Below are positions 18,144-26,961 of a stretch of 64,000 nt of DNA, one piece after another. Within the stretch, counting starts at the first letter, position 1. The number at the start of each line of letters is the position of its first letter. The notes beneath the pieces are model-generated. The model was not told where the DNA came from. It saw only the letters and a program-made list of their open reading frames with translations, and ran no database searches. This stretch comes from Scheffersomyces stipitis CBS 6054 (taxonomy: Eukaryota > Ascomycota > Pichiomycetes > Serinales > Debaryomycetaceae), in assembly GCF_000209165.1 (NCBI RefSeq), contig NC_009042.1:1736001-1800000 (forward strand), read 5' to 3'. Made by a program: the position numbers and the translations under genes.

Positions 18144-20609
18144 ATGCCTAAAGAAAAACGAACAAAGCCGTGTTCGAACTGCAAAAAGTCCAAAGTCAAG
18201 TGTATATACGAAGGTTCTCTACCATGCCAAAGATGCGTGAGGACTGGCCAGGCAGTCAACTGTATGTTTGTGCCGAAGTTACCTTCCTTGAAGTTACCAC
18301 CCATATCCAGCCAGGTTCCACAGCCTGTTTCAGTAGAAAGACCGAGCGAAATGTCATTACCTCCATTGAATCCATTAGGCATAACCAATGGAGCTATGAC
18401 TCCTGTAAGGCAGAACGAGCAATTCATAGTATCACACAATCCCGTCGTTAGCCATGTACAACGGCCACCAGCTAGCGACAACCAATGGAAAGCGCAAATA
18501 GAAACGAGAATGAATACATTTGATAACAAGCTCAGTGACTTGGTCGACATCTTGAAGACTAACCAGCAGTTCATGATGGATAGCCAGTACCATAGTCGAA
18601 ACCAGAACCCACAAATTCTATATGAACAATTTCCATACCAGCAGCAGCACAGCAGCATACAAGGCAATATCCAACACAGAAACAATATCTCACATAATAA
18701 CATTTCACATAACTCACATCTTCACCAAGCCCAGATTCTGCTGGCTACTTATAGCAGTTATCCGGCCTCCAGAGCCTATTCTCCGGTGCAGCCCATTGCT
18801 CCACAACCACAATATCAAACTGTGTCGTATCCAATCGGCACAAATAGCAGTAATGACAGTAGCAACAGTACCTTTTCTAACGAGATACCGTCAGATAGAA
18901 GAAGAAAGGCAGAAGAACAACCTACAGACGCCAAGCGTAAAAGGACAAACAACGAAGAGATACAGTATCCCGTAGATTTTCGTGATGGATTTTTGTCTAA
19001 AGACGAGGCCAATAATCTCTTTGCCTACTTCGATGCGAATATCTCCCAACAGCTCTTTGGATTCGAGATTTCTAAAGTGTCTGTAGACTCCATCTGGGAT
19101 TCATGTCCCGTGCTTGTCTGTGCCATATGTACCATCGCTTCTATACATCATCCGTCTCTTTCGAAGAAGTCGAAGCAGTTGCAAGTCTATCTTCAGGACT
19201 TGTGCCAGACTTTACTTTTCAAAGGAAAACCAGAAACCGAGACAGATGGATTCAACACCATAGTTGCGCTTATATTGTGTAGTTTCTGGCTCTCAGACTC
19301 GCAGATGTTCACGGGTCTAGCAATGCAGCTTGCAAAAGAGTATGGCTTCAACAATCCATACAGCAAGAACAAGGATAAGTTGAAGCTATGGTATCTTCTT
19401 TACGTTCTAGACGGTCAGCAGAGTTTGACGTTTAATCGACAGCCCTTAGTGAATGCACAGGAATTCTCCTTGAAACACAGCAGGGAGATTCTTTTGACAG
19501 AACAAAACCCATTACAAATTGACAACAGCAAAAATGGCAAGTCAAATATATTGTTGGACAGCGAAGAATTAAAGGAAAAACTGGAATCTTCTAATGCTGC
19601 TGACGTAAGAAAGGAAAGATTCACAGATATGAGATTGGTATCTCAAGTAGAATACAATCAAGCATTGAATGAAGCTTTCCAAGGAAATGCATGGGATCTC
19701 TTGGCTCCTTCTTCATTCGGTATTCCTTCGAAGAGCAACTTGGAGTTGGACAAATGGATGGTTTCTTGGACTGTATTACTTTCTCCAGGAAATCATGGAG
19801 CTGTGTGGTCTTCCAAATCCACATTGATCTACTATAACTTCGCCAAGATGCACATAAACTCTTCAGCCGTGAGACAGCTTCAAGTTAACCCCAGCGACAA
19901 TATTAATATGTTACCCAAATTGAACGAAAACGCCAACTACCCAGAAAATACTAGAAGAATAGACTCTCAAGTAGCACCAGCAGATTCAAGCGACGAAGAC
20001 ACGGACGACGATCTGCCCTCACCTTCCGATGAAGACGAGTTTATCTCAAATGAGGGTATAATGTCAAAAGACGAGAAGATTGTTACAGCCTCTATAGCAG
20101 TCAGTGCAGCTCAAACAGTGTTGAACTTGGTAATTAACGACAAAGACATCCTTGACAACTTGAAATACGTTCCTGTTCACATCCACATCATGCTTTATTA
20201 TGCAGCCTTGCTCTTAATCAACCCACCTCTAGAGTCCATTAACCAATCCGTAGAATTTAAACCCGAGGACTATTATCTGCAGTTGTTGAACAATATTAGA
20301 GTAATCAAGACTCTTCAGAAGAAGATCTACAACAACTTACCGATTGACACTAAGTTTGGGAATAGACTCATTAGAAGTTTGAATGATATCGTTGATGAAA
20401 AACTCACCAGCTTGAAAAAGTTGTTGGTGGAGTTGCCAGAAAGCAATGCAAAGATAGAACTTTTGAAGAACCACACTTCTCTTATCGATTCAATAGACGC
20501 TAAAAATATTGTCGAAATTTTTGAGAACGATAGCACCAGCAGCAGAGGATCAACTCCAGGTCCAGAAAGAATCGCGGCATGGCCAGGTTCAAATCATGGT
20601 CACCCATAG
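18144..20609 (+). CDS. Zn2Cys6 transcription factor
   Basis: An 821-residue regulator with a zinc cluster at C10, C13, C20, C28, C31 and C40 (CX2CX6CX7CX2CX8C) starting almost at the N-terminus. A Gln/His/Asn/Ser-rich linker spans about 150-260. The middle region has FRDGFLSKDEANNLFAYFDA, then PVLVCAICTIASIHHPSLS and ALILCSFWLSD...GLAMQLAKEYGF, the layout seen in Aro80- and War1-like regulators, although I cannot assign an orthologue. An acidic Ser/Asp patch (SSDEDTDDDLPSPSDEDE) near residue 615 could be an activation or phosphorylation segment. It is probably nuclear. Base composition is like its neighbours. Confidence 0.85.
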   Translation: MPKEKRTKPCSNCKKSKVKCIYEGSLPCQRCVRTGQAVNCMFVPKLPSLKLPPISSQVPQPVSVERPSEMSLPPLNPLGITNGAMTPVRQNEQFIVSHNPVVSHVQRPPASDNQWKAQIETRMNTFDNKLSDLVDILKTNQQFMMDSQYHSRNQNPQILYEQFPYQQQHSSIQGNIQHRNNISHNNISHNSHLHQAQILLATYSSYPASRAYSPVQPIAPQPQYQTVSYPIGTNSSNDSSNSTFSNEIPSDRRRKAEEQPTDAKRKRTNNEEIQYPVDFRDGFLSKDEANNLFAYFDANISQQLFGFEISKVSVDSIWDSCPVLVCAICTIASIHHPSLSKKSKQLQVYLQDLCQTLLFKGKPETETDGFNTIVALILCSFWLSDSQMFTGLAMQLAKEYGFNNPYSKNKDKLKLWYLLYVLDGQQSLTFNRQPLVNAQEFSLKHSREILLTEQNPLQIDNSKNGKSNILLDSEELKEKLESSNAADVRKERFTDMRLVSQVEYNQALNEAFQGNAWDLLAPSSFGIPSKSNLELDKWMVSWTVLLSPGNHGAVWSSKSTLIYYNFAKMHINSSAVRQLQVNPSDNINMLPKLNENANYPENTRRIDSQVAPADSSDEDTDDDLPSPSDEDEFISNEGIMSKDEKIVTASIAVSAAQTVLNLVINDKDILDNLKYVPVHIHIMLYYAALLLINPPLESINQSVEFKPEDYYLQLLNNIRVIKTLQKKIYNNLPIDTKFGNRLIRSLNDIVDEKLTSLKKLLVELPESNAKIELLKNHTSLIDSIDAKNIVEIFENDSTSSRGSTPGPERIAAWPGSNHGHP

Positions 20610-20714
20610 TATACAATTTCCAAGTTACAATTAAATACAGATGTTTTTAAAGGTTCGATAATAGACAAACGGATAGATTCCTTATGTGTATAATATAATG
20701 CAATAAATATGTAA

Positions 20715-23045
20715 TTAATCTTGAGAAGTGACAAACGGTTCTTCCGTCAACTGCAAAATACTAGAACGTTCAACGGGATCCCATACAAATATCTTCTGAA
20801 GGAAACGAAGGAACAGCTTGTTCAACTGCGAGGGACATTTGTTCAAACTCAAATATATTTCCAAGTTTCTGGAATTTAACTTAAACTGCTTCTTAGCCGA
20901 ATACGCTGTTGAGTTGGCATTATGGTAGTTAAGCAACGACATATTGATTTTTCCATTAATGTCAAACAACCTGAACAATAGCGTTTTCTTTATTAGCTTT
21001 TCATTGACATGGGGACTATTTTCGTTCATTTCGAAAGACTTCTTTTGAACCGACCTTGTCAAAGACTTCCTCAATCTTAAGATAGTTGTACTTTTTGGTG
21101 CTCCGAACAATTCTAGAATTAATCCTACCTGTTCTATTTCGTTCTTGCCTGGCAATAGAGGAACACCAGTAAAAAGTTCAGCAATGACACAGCCTAAGGA
21201 CCAAACATCAATTCCTTCGGTATAATTGGCACCTATGATGACTTCTGGTGCTCTGTAGAATCTTGACTGGATATACGTGAATGAAATTTCATTACTTAAG
21301 CACGATGATCCAAAATCAATTATCTTAACGACAAAAGTACCAACTTGTGGCAGATGTGGCAACTGGATCATAATGTTTTCGGGCTTTATATCACAATGTA
21401 TAACATTGAGTCTATGCATATATTGCAAACCATTCAAGATTTGCTTTGTTATTGATTGAACAATATTCAAGGAGAATCCTCTGAACTGACTTACTTCTAG
21501 CAATGAGTAAAGGTTTATAGACAATAATTCTGTGACAATGCACATATGACTCCTGAAATTAAAATGGTCGTAGTACTTAAGGATGTTTTCGTTTGTTTCC
21601 TTTTCATTTAATAGTCTGAGCATTTTTATTTCGTTGATAGCTTGCAAGGACCAATTAAGATCGTTCTTAATGATTTTAGTAGCAACAAGCCGACTAGAAT
21701 ATTTGTGATCTTTGCTCATTATCACGTTTCCAAATGATCCATTGCCCAACATTTTCAACACTTCAAAACGATAGTTGATGTGATCTCCTTCGACGATAAT
21801 GTAGTTTCCATTCGCATCATCAAAACCAAAGTTATTCTGATAGTTCTTGATATTCAAATTTCTCTCTATTCCTTGTGGCACAAAATAAAGTTGCTGTTTC
21901 CGGATGATCTCTCCCCTTTCATAGATATTCATCTTGAGCTTAGCAAGCTCAACTGCCTGTATTGGCTTCGCTTCTGGACAATCCGAATCTCCTTCGTTGG
22001 GAAAGAGTTGTTCATCAAACGCATATAATATGGAGAATAGTTCCGTAATATCGTTAACTTTCACACTGTTGATATCTTTGTTTTCCATACCTACTTTCTC
22101 CTGGCGATTAAGGATCTGCGAAGGTGTACTTCTTCTTGTTGTTTGCAAAACAGGAGCTACTCGTGGTTTCACTTCAGATTCCAAGCTATTAGGATAGAGT
22201 CTATTGAACACGTTATTGACTGACTTTAACGGAAGTGGCTGCGACGCATTCCGTATTACCTTTTGCTTTGTAGGCGAGTCTTCCCCCGGCATTCCTCCGT
22301 ACTTAGCGGGTAAGGAGTAGGGCAAATTGGTGATGTCCGAAGGCAGTGTTTTCGAAGGAAAATTCGAAGACAACAATCTTCTTGATCGGAGATTATGAGA
22401 AAGTTGTCTTGAGTATTCGAGGCGTTTTTTAGTGGCAGAACCAGTCGTAAGATACGGCTGATTTGGTTTGGAGAGTCCACCCGAGTATGTGCTGTGTTTC
22501 TTCTGGATAGAAGACGATGTTTCTCTCATAAATGAAAACTGGTAGTCTTGTTTCGAAGCTGCTTTTTCAGACATCGGATAGCTTAGTAGTCTTTTGTCTG
22601 ACGGATGGATTTTCGTAGTGGATAATGACTTCTTTTCTAGAGATGGTACAGTGGAAGGGGTAGAGGGAGCACCACAGTTATTGCTATTGCTATTGTAATT
22701 GGACTCGTAATGGTTTCTCAAAGGAGTACTAATAGTGTTAGCAATAACATTATTAGTAATGATGGTGTTATTGTTGATAGTGTTACTTGTATTGTTTGTC
22801 TTTCCGACAATATTTGTATCGACAATGCCATTGCCATCATATCGGTGGATTAAGGAATCCGAAGATGAAACATCTGATGTGGAGGATGGTGAGGTAGCCG
22901 TGGATGGCGGATCTGGAGGGGGGAAATATATCTGGTTCTGAGGAGGATAAAGGTTTTGTGGGTAGACTTTTTTTCGTCTTGTGGGCGACTTGTTGATGTT
23001 TATACGTGAGAACTCATCTTCGACACAGACCAGATCCTCGGACAT
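20715..23045 (-). CDS. DYRK-family protein kinase, Pom1/DYRK2 type
   Basis: A 776-residue kinase. The first 330 residues are disordered, rich in Ser, Pro, Arg and runs of Asn/Thr. A DYRK-homology box (NNFGFDDANGNYIIVEGDHI) precedes the catalytic domain (about 420-772): Gly loop GNGSFGNV, Lys in VATKIIKN, catalytic loop HCDIKPEN, IIDFGSS and activation loop FTYIQSRFYRAPEV. The DYRK Tyr-x-Tyr signature has Phe in place of the first Tyr; the second, autophosphorylated Tyr is kept. The homology box points to the Pom1/DYRK2 class rather than Yak1. In fission yeast Pom1 marks cell ends and sets division timing; that role here is inference. Start ATG is 23043-23045. Confidence 0.88.
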   Translation of the reverse strand: MSEDLVCVEDEFSRININKSPTRRKKVYPQNLYPPQNQIYFPPPDPPSTATSPSSTSDVSSSDSLIHRYDGNGIVDTNIVGKTNNTSNTINNNTIITNNVIANTISTPLRNHYESNYNSNSNNCGAPSTPSTVPSLEKKSLSTTKIHPSDKRLLSYPMSEKAASKQDYQFSFMRETSSSIQKKHSTYSGGLSKPNQPYLTTGSATKKRLEYSRQLSHNLRSRRLLSSNFPSKTLPSDITNLPYSLPAKYGGMPGEDSPTKQKVIRNASQPLPLKSVNNVFNRLYPNSLESEVKPRVAPVLQTTRRSTPSQILNRQEKVGMENKDINSVKVNDITELFSILYAFDEQLFPNEGDSDCPEAKPIQAVELAKLKMNIYERGEIIRKQQLYFVPQGIERNLNIKNYQNNFGFDDANGNYIIVEGDHINYRFEVLKMLGNGSFGNVIMSKDHKYSSRLVATKIIKNDLNWSLQAINEIKMLRLLNEKETNENILKYYDHFNFRSHMCIVTELLSINLYSLLEVSQFRGFSLNIVQSITKQILNGLQYMHRLNVIHCDIKPENIMIQLPHLPQVGTFVVKIIDFGSSCLSNEISFTYIQSRFYRAPEVIIGANYTEGIDVWSLGCVIAELFTGVPLLPGKNEIEQVGLILELFGAPKSTTILRLRKSLTRSVQKKSFEMNENSPHVNEKLIKKTLLFRLFDINGKINMSLLNYHNANSTAYSAKKQFKLNSRNLEIYLSLNKCPSQLNKLFLRFLQKIFVWDPVERSSILQLTEEPFVTSQD

Positions 23046-23524
23046 TATAACAGAAGTGTGAAGACAAAAGGATGGAAGCGAGGACAGAAAAATATACTGT
23101 TAATGAATATGTTTCGTTGTTAGTTGCAAAGTTGCAGCCCAGTGAAACTGAATTGTCAATGTTGTCATATTGGAAGGTACACGACACCAGATTCAATTTC
23201 TTTCGGTTGAGTATGGAAGAGAAAGACTGATTCGAGCGAGTGGAAGAAGCGGTTGCAGAGGCATTTATGATCTGAGAGACATCGACAAGGATACTGAAGA
23301 GTACCGTAGAGATACTATAGATATATCATACGTTCTCTGTTTAATTTATAGAAGAGAATATAAGGGTTTTGATAGAATAAATCAATCTTCAGCTATTAGC
23401 CACGGACTTTTTCACTTTATCTGTACGCCCCATTGCTAGAAACCAGAAAGACACTGTTACCAGCAACATACAGAATTCACACCTGTTATACACACATTGA
23501 CGTTATAGCGATCAACTGCATCCG
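23046..23524. other. Divergent promoter, kinase gene and small ORF
   Basis: This 479-bp region lies between the kinase gene and the 118-codon gene. Open frames inside lack ATG starts. A purine-rich stretch occurs near 23215-23310. No element is recognised. Confidence 0.4.
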
Positions 23525-23881
23525 ATGAGCGTATTGACAAATCCTTCCAGCTACAGTCCGCGGGAGGTTCTTCTTCTCGTACAGCTTCTCCATACACACA
23601 CGATTCTAGACCCGCAGGGCATAACCAGTGCCTCGGACGAAACCATCCAGAAGGTTCTAAACGAGTGGAAGAACCATGCCAGCGTCAAGATGGAACAGCG
23701 GGTCATCAAGGTAAACACGCGGTTGCAACTCAAGGAGTTGTACGAGAATCTACTCAAGAAATACGAGGTGGATCTGACAGTGGATTTGGCCAATATCATC
23801 TTCTACTCCAGATTGGAAGAGTTGGAGAACAAAATTCAGGACTATAAGAAGGAATTCCAGGAGACGCTCGAAGAGCAATAG
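23525..23881 (+). CDS. Small helical protein of unknown function
   Basis: An ATG-started 118-residue frame. The product looks genuine: it has a hydrophobic helix (REVLLLVQLLHTHTIL), a middle KVLNEWKNHASVKMEQRVI, and a charged coiled-coil-like end (RLEELENKIQDYKKEFQETL). There is no signal peptide or membrane segment. Length and layout are those of a small subunit of a larger nuclear complex (a Swc7-like subunit was considered from the start motif), but I cannot support a name. It is divergent from the kinase gene, 479 bp away. Confidence 0.6.
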   Translation: MSVLTNPSSYSPREVLLLVQLLHTHTILDPQGITSASDETIQKVLNEWKNHASVKMEQRVIKVNTRLQLKELYENLLKKYEVDLTVDLANIIFYSRLEELENKIQDYKKEFQETLEEQ

Positions 23882-24716
23882 GATAGAGACATAAGAAGCA
23901 TATAAATTTACGAAGTAACGATAGAGATAAATGTAATCAGGAAAGCAATGTCAAACATGAATATAGAAGGAATACTAAGTGAAAATATGGTAGAGCGAAG
24001 AATGAATTGAAGAGAGTTCTTGCCACTTTTCACCTTCCAACCAACAGCCATCAGTATACTGACAAGAATGTGTGAATATACACCCGGATGTAGCAATTTT
24101 GTACAAGATAAAATATTGATTTTTCTCCTTGACCTTAGCAAGAGCCCGTAGACCACTATTTGTTCCATCAGCCCATATTTCTTCTCCATACAAAGATCCT
24201 CTCTAAAACTTCCTTGCATATTATTATTCTTTTGCGCACCCCAGATTTCTCCACCGCATGTGATAATGAAAACCCATTACTGCATTCAAAATCATCATCA
24301 ATGACTCCATGTTCATTCAGAAGTCTAAAACAGACTAGTTTGCCTAATAAGTCAAATCTTGCAGACGCCGCACATCGGATCTGTTTCCTAAAGCAACGTC
24401 CGATTTTTCCTTTAGTTGAAGTGTTCTTTTTACTCTCTCACTTCTTCTTCAAGTCTGGACCGAGGAATAGAGAACAAACAGATCTCAAATCATAGATTGT
24501 CAACCGGGTAAGAGTACTCCTCAACAAATAGCACAACATACACTACAGCGTTTGTACTGTTGATGGAGACGATATATATATCCCCAATACCTGTTATTTA
24601 TAGAGCTGTTTCTGTTTGTGATCTTTTTCACTTTCAATATATCGCTGCCATTTTGTTGACCGTTCACAGTTCATAGTTCAATCTCCATATCACAACTGTC
24701 TAGTCTAGTATTCACC
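23882..24716. other. Intergenic region before the ABC transporter gene
   Basis: This 835-bp stretch contains A/T-rich promoter sequence, including TATATATA near 24573. Open frames on both strands (up to 111 codons) have no recognisable motifs. No RNA gene was seen. Confidence 0.4.
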
Positions 24717-26786
24717 ATGACAAACTCAGTCTCCACGTTCAACCCGGCGCATCCCAACAACTCGCTTGCGTTGTCGCTCTTCAACGTGTACAAGTCTAAT
24801 CGGTCGTTGTTTCTCAATTCTTCATATATCATTCTCATCACTTTGGCCTTTTCTAGGGCTACCAACACGGGCGAGAAAAGAGACCTAGACATCTCCAAAG
24901 ATAAGAAGAGAATTGACGAAAGGGCCTCGTCACATCCTAAGTTGTCTAAGGAGTCGTTCTACCGCCTTGCTCGTGCCATCTTTCCCTCAGCGACAGACCC
25001 TACCATCTTGTACTTTTTGGGCCACTCGATTCTTCTAGTCTTCAGAGCTCTTCTCACTATAAAGGTCGCTAGTTTAGATGGTCAGTTGGTAGGAGCGTTA
25101 GTGACGAAGAGATTGAGAAAGTTTGCCAAATTGCTTATGATTTGGATGGGATTAGGTCTTCCAGCTTCTATCGTCAACGCTCTTTTGACCTGGACAAAAC
25201 AGAATTTGAGTAAGGCAATCAGGGTCAACCTCAACAACAGCATAATGGACGACTACTTGCCAGACAACTTAGACGCAAACTACTACTCGTTGATCCAGTT
25301 GTCAGGTAATAAGATCAAGGATCCGAACCAAAGAATCACTACCGATATCACCAGATTGAGTTATGCCTTGAGTAGCTTACCGGGGCAATTGTTGAAACCA
25401 ACTTTGGACTTACTCTTGTGTGCACAGCAGTTAAGTAAAAGCGGTGTAGGTAACGGCGAGGGTACATTGGCTCTTGGAATGCTTGCCCATTTCTCTACAA
25501 TGATCTTGAGATTCTTCTCCCCGCCTTTCGCCAAATTGGCATCAGAAAGAGCCAATCTTGAAGGTCAGCTACGTTCTTCTCATTCCAAGATTGTGAGCAA
25601 CAGCGAGGAAATCGCTTTCTTGAGAGGGCATCAACGAGAGTTGGATTACATCGACTATTGCTACTACACCTTGGAGAGATTCCTGAAGAACGAGATTTGG
25701 AAAAAGGCAATTCATGAAATTGCGCAAACTTTCATTGTCAAGTACTTCTGGGGTGCAGCTGGTTTGGTGTTGTGTTCAGCTCCAATTTTTATCAACAAGT
25801 ATCTTGGCGAAGACCCAGATGCCGACCATGCTGGTGACTTCATCACTAATAGAAGATTGTTGATGAGTGCCTCTGACTCGTTGGATAGATTGATTTACTC
25901 AAGAAGATACTTGCTTCAAATCCTTGGTCATGCCACCAGAGTTTCCGACTTACAAGACACTTTGTTCGAGTTGAAGAACAAGAAGAAATCGACAAAAAAT
26001 ATCGAAATGAACAACGAAGAAATTACCTTCAAAGACGTCAGATTGTTGACTCCAGCAGATGTTACCTTGATCGAGTGCTTGAACTTTTCAATAAAGAGAG
26101 GTGACCATCTTTTGATTGCTGGTCCAAACGGTTCTGGTAAATCTTCTCTATTCAGAATGTTAGGTGGTTTATGGCCATGCAAGGAAGGAAGTATAACCAT
26201 TCCTAACACAGAGAATATGTTCTACTTGCCACAGAGAGCTTACTTGTGTCAAGGTTCATTAAGAGAACAAATAATATATCCTCACAACTTGAAACAGTTT
26301 AGAGCCAGCCAAAAAACCGACCAGGATTTGAAGGATATCTTGACTCTCTTAAAGTTAGATGATCATTCAGACCGTTTGGATGATACCACCAATTGGAGTG
26401 AAGAGTTGTCTACCGGAGCCCAGCAAAGACTTGCCATGGCCAGATTGTACTACCACAAGCCTAGATTCGCAGTTTTGGACGAATGTACTTCAGCCGTATC
26501 TCCTGATATGGAGCAATTCATGTACAAACATGCCCAAGAACTCGATATCACGGTGTTGTCTGTTGCTCATAGACCCGCTTTGTGGCATTTCCACAAATAT
26601 TTATTGAAGTTCGATGGAAAAGGTGGGTACTACTTTGGAAAGCTAGATGCTGAAAAGAGATTGCAGTTCGAACATGAAAGAATTTTGCTCGACAAATCTT
26701 TAAGAGATGTACCAAACTTGAGAGAAAGATTATTTGAATTGAAAAAGGTGTCTACGGCTCAACATAAGAAGATTGACCATATATAG
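24717..26786 (+). CDS. PXA2: Peroxisomal ABC half-transporter (ABCD family, Pxa2-like)
   Basis: A 689-residue half-transporter with an N-terminal membrane domain (about 15-380) and a nucleotide-binding domain (about 440-680). The ABCD-specific EAA-like loop NSEEIAFLRGHQRE is present. Walker A is GPNGSGKS (469-476), the signature is LSTGAQQRLAMAR in place of LSGGQ, and Walker B leads into FAVLDECTSAVSPDME. ABCD proteins import very-long or long-chain acyl-CoA into peroxisomes as heterodimers, Pxa1 with Pxa2 in yeast. The degenerate signature suggests an asymmetric pair. It is shorter than Saccharomyces Pxa2 (about 850), mainly at the N-terminus. The Pxa2 assignment over Pxa1 is moderate. Confidence 0.75.
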   Translation: MTNSVSTFNPAHPNNSLALSLFNVYKSNRSLFLNSSYIILITLAFSRATNTGEKRDLDISKDKKRIDERASSHPKLSKESFYRLARAIFPSATDPTILYFLGHSILLVFRALLTIKVASLDGQLVGALVTKRLRKFAKLLMIWMGLGLPASIVNALLTWTKQNLSKAIRVNLNNSIMDDYLPDNLDANYYSLIQLSGNKIKDPNQRITTDITRLSYALSSLPGQLLKPTLDLLLCAQQLSKSGVGNGEGTLALGMLAHFSTMILRFFSPPFAKLASERANLEGQLRSSHSKIVSNSEEIAFLRGHQRELDYIDYCYYTLERFLKNEIWKKAIHEIAQTFIVKYFWGAAGLVLCSAPIFINKYLGEDPDADHAGDFITNRRLLMSASDSLDRLIYSRRYLLQILGHATRVSDLQDTLFELKNKKKSTKNIEMNNEEITFKDVRLLTPADVTLIECLNFSIKRGDHLLIAGPNGSGKSSLFRMLGGLWPCKEGSITIPNTENMFYLPQRAYLCQGSLREQIIYPHNLKQFRASQKTDQDLKDILTLLKLDDHSDRLDDTTNWSEELSTGAQQRLAMARLYYHKPRFAVLDECTSAVSPDMEQFMYKHAQELDITVLSVAHRPALWHFHKYLLKFDGKGGYYFGKLDAEKRLQFEHERILLDKSLRDVPNLRERLFELKKVSTAQHKKIDHI

Positions 26787-26848
26787 CCTTACAAAGTGAA
26801 TATGCTAGTGCGAGTTACCTAATATAATGGAGATAGCTAAACATGTAG

Positions 26849-26858
26849 TTTTTCGCAG
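26849..26858 (+). promoter_or_regulatory. TTTTTCGCAG promoter element
   Basis: This motif copy is about 105 bp upstream of the coiled-coil gene. GTTCGCAACC follows about 20 bp later (26869-26878). Confidence 0.35.
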
Positions 26859-26961
26859 CCATTTAAATGTTCGCAACCATTTTATTGTGCGAAATGGCGC
26901 TAACTTCTTTGAACTCAACTGATAGACATTCACATAACATTTTCACAATTTCAAGGGAAAC

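Noticed and set aside
23908..24219. Leftward 103-codon hydrophobic frame
   Set aside because: It lies in the 3' flank of the small helical-protein gene, and its translation has no recognisable membrane-protein pattern or motif.
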